Positions 55,290 through 62,326 of a DNA stretch of 64,000 bases are shown here, piece by piece. Numbering within the stretch: position 1 is the stretch's first letter; each line of letters opens with the position of its first letter. Below the pieces are notes generated by a model that ran no database searches, was not told the DNA's origin, and was given only the letters and a program-made list of their open reading frames with translations. A program made the position numbers and the translations under genes. The stretch comes from Antarcticibacterium flavum (lineage in GTDB: Bacteria > Bacteroidota > Bacteroidia > Flavobacteriales > Flavobacteriaceae), in the NCBI RefSeq assembly GCF_006159205.1, contig NZ_CP040812.1, positions 2,108,001 through 2,172,000 of the forward strand, in the 5' to 3' direction.

Positions 55290-56426
55290 ATGATCAACAA
55301 ACGCCTGCTTATAAAAAACCTGCTCGCGCATAATGACGAGAACAGCTTTTATGATAAAAAGCGCAGGCTTAATCTTGATACAAAAGAAGGAAAGGCAAAG
55401 TTCCTGAAACACGTGTGCGCGCTGTCTAATTCGAATCCGCAGAACAATTCCTATATCGTGATTGGGGTGGAGGATGAAGACAACAGCATCACGGGGGTGG
55501 ATTTCTTTGATGACAGCAAAATTCAGAATTTGATCAACGCCTATCTTACGAATCCGCCGCTGGTGGGCTATGAGAATATCCCGTTCCCACACCTGCCAGA
55601 TGAGCTGGTGGTAGGGCTGGTGACTATAAGGCCCAACAACGGGAAAATATGTTCCCTGCGCAAGAACATCTGGAAATATTATGGCGGGGCCGTATTCTTC
55701 AGAGAAGGGAGTATTAGCATGCCAAAGGTGTTTGATATTGAGGTGAAGGACACAAATTCAGCAATCGTAGAAGCAATCGAGCGGCATTCCCATAACAACA
55801 TAGAGCTTACCCTGGACGGGGTGTTCGACTTTATGAAAAAACGCAAGGATTTTAATCCCGCTTACCGGGTTTTTAAAGAATATTTTGTGGTTTGCTGGGC
55901 CGGGAAGATCAAGAAGACCAATGGGGAGGTTTATTATTCCAGGGTGGATATCGAATTGATCAATGAGCAGGTGAAGTTGTTTTATTCAGATCTTGACGAG
56001 GTAAGTATCAAAGTGGATGAGGACCATTTTAAGATCGTGGAATATGTGAATCTGGGCCTTCAGAATAAATTTCAATATTACCCACTGGAAGAGGTGACGA
56101 TAAGATTTACTGAAAATGCCGGCTATGATATCAATACCCGCCTGCTGTTTGAGCCGCCGCAGTTTGACAAAAAGATCCTCTATCACATTTATAACTCAAA
56201 TAATGCTCTGCTGGCAAAACTTAAGAACGGGAAAGCTTTGAATAAAAATGAAGAGAAAGATCTTCTAAATTTGCCCGCAACTTATTTAATTTGTTATTTA
56301 AACAATTTTGAAAAGGCCATAGAGAAGCTTGAAAATGCCAGGGAATTGCTGCGAAGCCATAACAAGGTAGCCTACCAGCTATACAAGGAGAGTATGAGAA
56401 TATTGAGAAAAGTAAAATACAGTTAA
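55290..56426 (+). CDS. AlbA_2/Schlafen-type ATP-binding protein
   Basis: A 378-residue protein. The N-terminal ~170 residues fit the AlbA_2 (Schlafen) domain: an acidic start, LKHVCALSNSNPQNNSYIVIGVEDED, ITGVDFFDDSKIQNLIN and VFFREGSISMP. The C-terminal ~200 residues are helical/beta and charged with no recognised domain. AlbA_2 proteins bind nucleic acid or nucleotides; some act in regulation or phage defence, others are unassigned. The phosphatase gene begins at the base after its stop, so the two are co-expressed. Confidence 0.8.
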   Translation: MINKRLLIKNLLAHNDENSFYDKKRRLNLDTKEGKAKFLKHVCALSNSNPQNNSYIVIGVEDEDNSITGVDFFDDSKIQNLINAYLTNPPLVGYENIPFPHLPDELVVGLVTIRPNNGKICSLRKNIWKYYGGAVFFREGSISMPKVFDIEVKDTNSAIVEAIERHSHNNIELTLDGVFDFMKKRKDFNPAYRVFKEYFVVCWAGKIKKTNGEVYYSRVDIELINEQVKLFYSDLDEVSIKVDEDHFKIVEYVNLGLQNKFQYYPLEEVTIRFTENAGYDINTRLLFEPPQFDKKILYHIYNSNNALLAKLKNGKALNKNEEKDLLNLPATYLICYLNNFEKAIEKLENARELLRSHNKVAYQLYKESMRILRKVKYS

Positions 56427-57161
56427 ATGTCACAGGGAAGAAAAATTGTTATTGGAGACATACATGGAGGGTTAAGGGCCCTGGTTGATTTATTAAAAAA
56501 GGTAGAGGTAACCGTGAAGGACAAGCTCATTTTTCTTGGTGATTATGTAGATGGCTGGAGTGATAGTGCCAACGTGGTTTCCTACCTCATAGAACTGGGG
56601 AAGCAAAACACCTGCATCTTCCTGCGCGGCAATCACGACGACCTTACCCACCGGTGGCTGAAGACAGGGGAACTTAATGATCAATGGCTGCAGCATGGGG
56701 GGCAGTCCAGCATAGATGCTTACAGGAATTTTTCAAAGGAGGAGATCGCGGCGCATATAGAATTTTTTGACCAAATGGTTAATTATTACATCGATAAGGA
56801 AGAGCGGCTTTTTGTACATGCAGGCTTTACAAATTTGCACGGACCGCAGCAGGAGTATCATGACACTGGATTTTACTGGGACCGCACCTTATGGGAAACT
56901 GCCCTGTCACTGGACAATTCCCTTTCTAAAGAGCATGATTATTACCCCAAACGCCTTAAACTCTTTAAAGAGATCTACATTGGCCATACACCAACCACCA
57001 GGATAGGAAAGGAAGAACCGGTGAATGCGGCCAATGTTTGGAATATCGATACAGGGGCTGCATTTAAAGGGAAATTGAGTGCCATGGACATAGACTCCAA
57101 GGAGCTTTGGCAAAGTGAGCCCGTATATAAGCTTTATGCGGAAGAAGAAGGTAGAAATTAA
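56427..57161 (+). CDS. PPP-family metallophosphatase
   Basis: A 244-residue calcineurin-like phosphatase with all metal-site motifs: GDIHGG (Asp11, His13), FLGDYVDGWSDS (Asp39), LRGNHDD (Asn69, His70), FVHAGF and IGHTPTTR. This is the PPP/ApaH-like arrangement, acting on phosphoproteins or dinucleoside polyphosphates; the substrate is unknown. Zero spacing to the AlbA_2 gene upstream suggests a shared role. Confidence 0.88.
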   Translation: MSQGRKIVIGDIHGGLRALVDLLKKVEVTVKDKLIFLGDYVDGWSDSANVVSYLIELGKQNTCIFLRGNHDDLTHRWLKTGELNDQWLQHGGQSSIDAYRNFSKEEIAAHIEFFDQMVNYYIDKEERLFVHAGFTNLHGPQQEYHDTGFYWDRTLWETALSLDNSLSKEHDYYPKRLKLFKEIYIGHTPTTRIGKEEPVNAANVWNIDTGAAFKGKLSAMDIDSKELWQSEPVYKLYAEEEGRN

Positions 57162-57195
57162 GATATTTTTATACCCCGGGGGCATAATATCTTAT

Positions 57196-57203
57196 TATAT
57201 TTG
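57196..57203 (+). promoter_or_regulatory. TAnnTTTG -7 box for the desaturase
   Basis: Exact TATATTTG, 114 bp before ATG 57318, implying a leader of roughly 100 nt. No clear TTG at -33. Confidence 0.35.
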
Positions 57204-57317
57204 AGGCATAAATGATTTCTAGCACTATTATTGTGAAAGGATCTATTAAAAGATTTTAAGCCAGCGCTTTACAGAATTCACCTTTTTGTATTGTATGGTC
57301 CCCTAAAAAATGAAGCT

Positions 57318-58307
57318 ATGGCCTTAGATAACATGAGACTTGAAGTAATGCAAACTGTCGAGAAAGATGTAGACAGTTTTGTAGAAAAATATCTAATTCC
57401 TGTGGAGGAAATATGGCAACCTACAGATTTGTTGCCAAACTTTCAAAAGGAAAACTATATGGATGAACTCGAGCAAATTCGGGAAGAAGCCAAGGAACTT
57501 GGCTATGACTTCTGGGTTGTTCTGGTGGCAGATATGGTTACAGAAGAAGCACTGCCTACCTACGAATCCTGGTTAATGGATATGAAGGGGGTAGACCAGC
57601 ATGGGCGCGACGGCTGGTCCAAATGGATACGCCACTGGACCGGGGAGGAAAACCGTCACGGAGACACTCTTAACAAGTACCTTTACCTTAGCGGCCGTGT
57701 GAATATGCGGGAGATTGAAAAGACTACCCAATATTTGATCAATGACGGTTTTGATATAGGTACGGGAAGAGATCCTTATAAGAATTTCGTATATACCAGT
57801 TTCCAGGAGCTGGCAACCAATATTTCCCATAAAAGAGTGGGACAGCTTGCCAAGAAGAAAGGTAATAAGATGCTGGCCAAGATGTGCAGCATTATTGCAG
57901 GTGATGAAATGAGGCACCATCTTGCTTACAGGGAATTTGTAAAGATCATTTTTGAGCATGACCCAAGTGAAATGATGTTGGCTTTTAATGATATGATGAA
58001 GAAAAAGATCGTGATGCCGGCGCAGTTCATACGCGAGAGCGGCCAGGGAATTGCAGAGGCTTTTGAGAATTTCTCCAATGCCGCGCAACGCCTGGGGGTG
58101 TACACCACTTTCGACTATATAGACATTCTTAAAAAACTTAATGATTACTGGGAAATAGATAAGTACACCTCGCTTACAGACGAGGCAGAAAAAGCCAGGG
58201 ATTACCTTATGGCCCTTCCGGACAGGATGAGCAGGATAGCCAACAGGATCTCCATCCCCCAGGACCAGCACCAATTTAAATGGGTGGAGGCCAATGGGAG
58301 GATCTAG
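57318..58307 (+). CDS. acyl-ACP desaturase (soluble diiron)
   Basis: Introduces a double bond into acyl-ACP with ferredoxin and O2. ATG 57318 (MALDNMRLEVM) is used; the longer frame begins at TTG. The 329-residue product shows both diiron motifs: EENRHG (Glu111, His114) and DEMRHH (Glu197, His200), plus the earlier Glu in VTEEALPTY. Length and spacing match plant-type stearoyl-ACP desaturases. Monocistronic, with a terminator at 58347-58380. Confidence 0.94.
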   Translation: MALDNMRLEVMQTVEKDVDSFVEKYLIPVEEIWQPTDLLPNFQKENYMDELEQIREEAKELGYDFWVVLVADMVTEEALPTYESWLMDMKGVDQHGRDGWSKWIRHWTGEENRHGDTLNKYLYLSGRVNMREIEKTTQYLINDGFDIGTGRDPYKNFVYTSFQELATNISHKRVGQLAKKKGNKMLAKMCSIIAGDEMRHHLAYREFVKIIFEHDPSEMMLAFNDMMKKKIVMPAQFIRESGQGIAEAFENFSNAAQRLGVYTTFDYIDILKKLNDYWEIDKYTSLTDEAEKARDYLMALPDRMSRIANRISIPQDQHQFKWVEANGRI

Positions 58308-58346
58308 TTCTTACGTGTTAAGAATTAAGTAATATAAAATAAGATT

Positions 58347-58380
58347 AAAAAAGCCTGCTTAGTGATAAGTGGGTTTTTTT
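58347..58380 (+). terminator. intrinsic terminator after the desaturase
   Basis: A 15-bp stem with some G-U pairs (58347-58361 with 58366-58380), loop GTGA, ending in T7, 39 bp after the stop. The GGTTGTA array begins at the next base. Confidence 0.82.
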
Positions 58381-58949
58381 GGTTGTAGGTTGTAGGTTGT
58401 AGGTTGTAGGTTGTAGGTTGAAATAGAGAAAACCAGTTTAATTTTTGTTTTTTTTGAGATTAATTATTTCAAGCACGGTAGGGCGGAGTTAAACAACGAG
58501 TTTGGTGCCTTTTCCACACTTATGTTATCCTGAGAATACTTTTTTGAGCCGGCCAAGTACCTCTGGCAAGGTTAAGATATAGCCGAATGTTAGTGCTGAA
58601 CCCTTTTGTCCATAAACCAGAATCTGGATTCCTGGTTCAGGAATTGAGATTTCAATATCATTCGGCTAGGAACTAAAACAAAGATATTCGTGTCTTCGTG
58701 GCTACCTTTTATAGCGACAGACTTAAATATATTCAACAACATAAAAGCCATAAAAAAAATCATTTACTGCTAATTTCTCAATTCTACATTCTTCAAATCT
58801 GGAGGTTGAACAGATATTTATTTATCAAATTATGCCAGGAGATGAAAATAAATTTCGGTGTTTGACTCTGCTTCCTCTGAAAACTTTCTTTACGCCAATA
58901 GTCCGGAAGATAGGGCGAAGAATTAAACCCTCTAATCTGCACTATTTGT

Positions 58950-58957
58950 TATATTTG
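58950..58957 (+). promoter_or_regulatory. TAnnTTTG -7 box for the cupin gene
   Basis: Exact TATATTTG, 57 bp before the cupin ATG. No TTG at the expected -33 distance. Confidence 0.45.
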
Positions 58958-59014
58958 AACTTATAGGAAAGCATTCAATACCAAAGAATTGTGTGAAATA
59001 TTAAAATTATAAAA

Positions 59015-59491
59015 ATGAAATCTCTGGTTTTTACCCTGGTTCTCTTAGCCCCTCTATTTTTATTTTCCCAAAGTCAAGATTATGATGTGTCATCCTATCT
59101 TACTGAGGGTACTAAAGCTCCAAACACCCATTACATAGGAGAGGCCTGGTTAAATGCCATCATTCATGATGATCCAGAGTTGGGTTATAATATTACAAAA
59201 GCCACTTTTTTGGCAAACTCTACACTGGACTGGCATAAGCATAGTTCAGTACAGGTTTTAATAATTGTGGATGGCGAAGCCTATTACCAGGAGAGAGGAA
59301 AAGAACCTGTAATACTCAAAGAAGGGGACATCATCAAATGTGAGAAAGAGACCGAGCACTGGCACTCTTCAACAAAGGATAAGGATGTCACCTATCTGGC
59401 TTTCTATAGTGGTGAAAAGCCAACAGTTTGGACAGAGGTACTAACACAGGAATATTATGATAAGGTAGCTAAAAAACTGAAAAGCAATTAA
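59015..59491 (+). CDS. exported cupin-domain protein
   Basis: A 158-residue periplasmic or secreted protein: signal peptide (LVFTLVLLAPLFLFSQ) and one cupin barrel with both motifs, WHKHSSVQVLIIVDGEAYY and the second EGDIIKCEKETEHWHSS. The His residues and Glu could bind a metal. Similar stand-alone exported cupins have no defined substrate. First gene of an AT-rich block. Confidence 0.85.
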   Translation: MKSLVFTLVLLAPLFLFSQSQDYDVSSYLTEGTKAPNTHYIGEAWLNAIIHDDPELGYNITKATFLANSTLDWHKHSSVQVLIIVDGEAYYQERGKEPVILKEGDIIKCEKETEHWHSSTKDKDVTYLAFYSGEKPTVWTEVLTQEYYDKVAKKLKSN

Positions 59492-59546
59492 TGGTGATAT
59501 TGAGGTTTAATTAAATGAACAGAAAAAACCAATAAACCAACTATTA

Positions 59547-59906
59547 ATGAATAAGAAGTACCTAAAATTGCTAACTCTGTTAATTTTGTTTAATTCCTGT
59601 GGAAATACCCAGGACAGAAAAAAGGCAACCATAGAAAATTTCAAGGAACCATTTGTAGATAGTCTTATTCCACTTCCTGAAAAGGCATATTTTGTTTTCT
59701 ACACGAAAATAAAAGGGTATTCAAATGATACAATTCGTTTGAATATAAGCTCTCACGAATCTAAGGAATCAAATTTAAACTACTATTTCATAGGTGACTT
59801 TGAAAATGAAATAAGGCTGGATTATTATGGCGAGTCAAATAAATATATAACTCTCTATCCTTATAAAGCTACAGAAGGAAAAATAAAACTAACTTACCAA
59901 TTATAG
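59547..59906 (+). CDS. small lipoprotein of unknown function
   Basis: A 119-residue protein with a lipoprotein signal (LTLLILFNSCGNT, lipid-accepting Cys near residue 18). The mature part is short and beta-rich (AYFVFYTKIKGYSNDTIRLNI, NYYFIGDFENEIRLDYYG). No family recognised. AT-rich codon use like its neighbours. Confidence 0.65.
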   Translation: MNKKYLKLLTLLILFNSCGNTQDRKKATIENFKEPFVDSLIPLPEKAYFVFYTKIKGYSNDTIRLNISSHESKESNLNYYFIGDFENEIRLDYYGESNKYITLYPYKATEGKIKLTYQL

Positions 59907-60047
59907 CAAAAGGATGTCTCCTGCCCATATACTCTAAAGTATGAACATCTCAAGTGGGCTGCGCTTAGATGAAAGACATACAATTTTAGCCTCCAGTAAA
60001 GTAAGTTGTGATACAGGAGAAAATATAGCCAATTAAACAAGGACCTA

Positions 60048-60668
60048 ATGCTCAATTTCGATTTTAAAGAAGAGTACATTTTAGAAGATGACTTTGTAAA
60101 ATTGAGTCCTCTCAAAATTGAACATGTTGACGATCTAATAGGAATAGCAAATGAAACCGACATCTGGAAATACTCTTTCGAGAAAGGAAACGGTATTGAT
60201 AATTTGACAAAATATATCCAATCGACTATTGACCGTCGAAAAGAGGAAAGGGATTATCCATTTGTCGTATTTGACAAAATAAAGAACCGGTATGCAGGAA
60301 GTACCAGATACCTCGAAATCCTGCCGGGTTTAAAAGCAATACGACTGGGGTATACCTGGTACGGAAAAGAATTCAGAGGCACGGGGTTAAACAAGCATTG
60401 CAAGTACCTATTATTTGAATTCGCTTTCGAAAAAATGGGGGCTGAAAGAATTGGACTTGCAGCTTATATAGAGAATAAAATAAGCATTGCGGCAATGGAA
60501 AGTGTAGGGTGTAAAAAAGAAGGATTTTCACGAGCAATTTTTCCTGCACTAAATGGGATTGGACGAACTGATGCCGTTTTATTAAGCATTTTAAAAAATG
60601 AGTGGCACGAATATGTAAAATACGAACTGAAAAACAAATTAAACCCAACGCCTGACCCTCTTTTTTAA
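60048..60668 (+). CDS. GNAT family N-acetyltransferase (RimJ/RimL type)
   Basis: A 206-residue acyltransferase. The RimJ/L-type elements are VKLSPLKIEHVDDLIGIAN near the N-terminus, AIRLGYTWYGKEFRGTGLNKHCKYLL (acetyl-CoA loop with R-G-T-G) and AAYIENKISIAAMESVGCKKEGF. Probably acetylates an N-terminus or small amine; the substrate is unknown. It lies 142 bp after the lipoprotein gene. Confidence 0.88.
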   Translation: MLNFDFKEEYILEDDFVKLSPLKIEHVDDLIGIANETDIWKYSFEKGNGIDNLTKYIQSTIDRRKEERDYPFVVFDKIKNRYAGSTRYLEILPGLKAIRLGYTWYGKEFRGTGLNKHCKYLLFEFAFEKMGAERIGLAAYIENKISIAAMESVGCKKEGFSRAIFPALNGIGRTDAVLLSILKNEWHEYVKYELKNKLNPTPDPLF

Positions 60669-60685
60669 TATCTCAGCCATACAAT

Positions 60686-61075
60686 ATGATTTTAGAAATT
60701 GCAAAATGGGTGGTTATATGTTTCGGAATATTTATAATCTTTATAGGCTTTGTAATGCTCATAGCTCCATCAAAAGCGAGGTTAACCTTAAGACAGGCAG
60801 GTAGCACCAATTTTATTAATTATGCCGAAATAACTGTTAGATTGATACCTGCTGTCTCTTTAATATTATATGCCGACTCTTCTAAAATACCGGAAGCATT
60901 TAAAATTTTGGGATGGATAATGCTCATAACTTCTCTCATTCTGTATGCTGTCCCAAGAAAGATACATCATAAATTTTCCTTAATGAGCGCGCATTTTCTT
61001 AAACCCTTCTATTTCCAACTCCTAGCACCCTTTGCATTTTTATTTGGCGGGTGGATAATTTATAATGCTTTATAG
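60686..61075 (+). CDS. four-helix membrane protein of unknown function
   Basis: A 129-residue, very hydrophobic protein with four helices (WVVICFGIFIIFIGFVMLIA; ITVRLIPAVSLILYA; ILGWIMLITSLILYAV; FQLLAPFAFLFGGWIIYNAL). No known motif. It starts 17 bp after the GNAT gene and is probably co-transcribed. Confidence 0.65.
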   Translation: MILEIAKWVVICFGIFIIFIGFVMLIAPSKARLTLRQAGSTNFINYAEITVRLIPAVSLILYADSSKIPEAFKILGWIMLITSLILYAVPRKIHHKFSLMSAHFLKPFYFQLLAPFAFLFGGWIIYNAL

Positions 61076-61199
61076 AATTAAATTAGTACTTGTGTGCATA
61101 GTAATTCACGAAATTGAATATAAACCCTGGATCTGCCTTGTAGGAAATAGCAAGCATGCTCTTTTACAAGCGGAATTAAGACCAATTTCAACTCTCGAC

Positions 61200-61715
61200 A
61201 TGAGTGACCTTCCCAAGATAAAATTACAATTAACGACATTTGATAAATCAATTGAATTTATAAGTTGGATTGGCATGGCCTTGATTTGGATCCTGACATT
61301 TTCCAATTATTCCACATTACCAGAAATTATACCAGTACATTATAATGGAGCCGGAGAGGCCGACAGATTTGGAAATAAAACCCAAATTTTAATTTTGCCG
61401 ATTGTTTCAACTGTACTGTTTATGGGGCTTACTTATTTGAATCGTTTTCCTCATATATTCAATTATCCTACCGAATTAACAAAAGAAAATGCACTGCATC
61501 AATATAACAATGCCACCCGTATGATTAGATTTTTAAAATTAGCTATCATAATAATTTTTGGACTTATTGTTTTTAAAACGATCCAAAACGCACACGGCAA
61601 TGTTGAAGGACTTGGAATTTGGTTTTTGCCATTAACAATAGGGCTTATCCTTATACCAATGATCTATTATATACTAAAGTCCATAGAGCAGAAATTAAAA
61701 AAGAAAAAATCTTAA
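61200..61715 (+). CDS. DUF1648 membrane protein
   Basis: The open frame extends up to 61065, but the sequence before Met 61200 (MSDLPKIKLQ) lacks any pattern, so the start is set there (171 aa). It holds the DUF1648 motif NYSTLPEIIPVHYNGAGEADRFGNK (residues about 35-60) between helices one and two, then two more helices. DUF1648 occurs in SdpI-like immunity proteins and other membrane proteins; the specific role is unknown. Confidence 0.72.
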   Translation: MSDLPKIKLQLTTFDKSIEFISWIGMALIWILTFSNYSTLPEIIPVHYNGAGEADRFGNKTQILILPIVSTVLFMGLTYLNRFPHIFNYPTELTKENALHQYNNATRMIRFLKLAIIIIFGLIVFKTIQNAHGNVEGLGIWFLPLTIGLILIPMIYYILKSIEQKLKKKKS

Positions 61716-61806
61716 TAATGCGTCTTCCAAAGCAAAAGGGAGGATATGGCACAAAAACAATCATTTAATCATTTTGTATTTATGTACTGACCTTAAAACT
61801 AAAAAT

Positions 61807-62160
61807 ATGTTTACAGCAATAAATCCAAAACTACCAATGCGAGATAAACTTTTGACCAGGGCATATTATCTTAACAATTTAGGTTTTAAAGAACTTGGAG
61901 ATTACGGGGATTACTTAATGTTAGGCAAGGATAATATTGAAATTCATTTTTTTGAGTTCAAGGAACTTAAGCCTGAAGAGAATTATTCCCAGGTGTATAT
62001 TAGAACCAATGATATTGATATTCTTTTCAGGGAGCTTTTGGATAAAAAGGTTAAAATTCATCCTAATGGCCACCTCTCAATGAAACCCTGGGGACAAAAG
62101 GAGTTTGCCTTACTTGATCCGGACAAAAATTTACTAACTTTTGGACAGACTTTACAGTAG
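61807..62160 (+). CDS. VOC-family protein (bleomycin-resistance/glyoxalase-like)
   Basis: A 117-residue single VOC unit from ATG 61807 (MFTAINPKLPM). The pattern fits bleomycin-resistance-type proteins: RAYYLNNLGFKELGDYGDYLML, IEIHFFEFKEL, VYIRTNDIDILFREL and PWGQKEFALLDPDKNLLTFGQ. Such proteins bind and sequester drugs or act as small-molecule lyases or isomerases; the ligand is not predictable. Confidence 0.85.
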   Translation: MFTAINPKLPMRDKLLTRAYYLNNLGFKELGDYGDYLMLGKDNIEIHFFEFKELKPEENYSQVYIRTNDIDILFRELLDKKVKIHPNGHLSMKPWGQKEFALLDPDKNLLTFGQTLQ

Positions 62161-62326
62161 TGATAAATGCAAAATAAGCTTACAAACATGACTTGAATTG
62201 ATATCACTATTTTTAGCGATGAAAAATTCTTCAACTTCAGCTTTTCATTTCGCCAGCAAAAATATCAATTGTTAAAAAGTGAAGCCTTATTTTTAGTAAT
62301 TTAAGGCATTATAAAAACAGGATCTT

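Larger units (their letters stand above)
58308..59014. repeat. intergenic gap: GGTTGTA array, inverted-repeat element, cupin promoter
   Basis: No gene is seen in 707 bp. Five GGTTGTA units (58381-58415) are followed by GGTTGAAAT. A 10-bp perfect inverted repeat TAGCCGAATG / CATTCGGCTA (58580-58589 / 58659-58668) encloses CCAGAATCTGG. A TTCGTGTCTTCGTGGCTA phrase lies at 58688. Confidence 0.75.
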
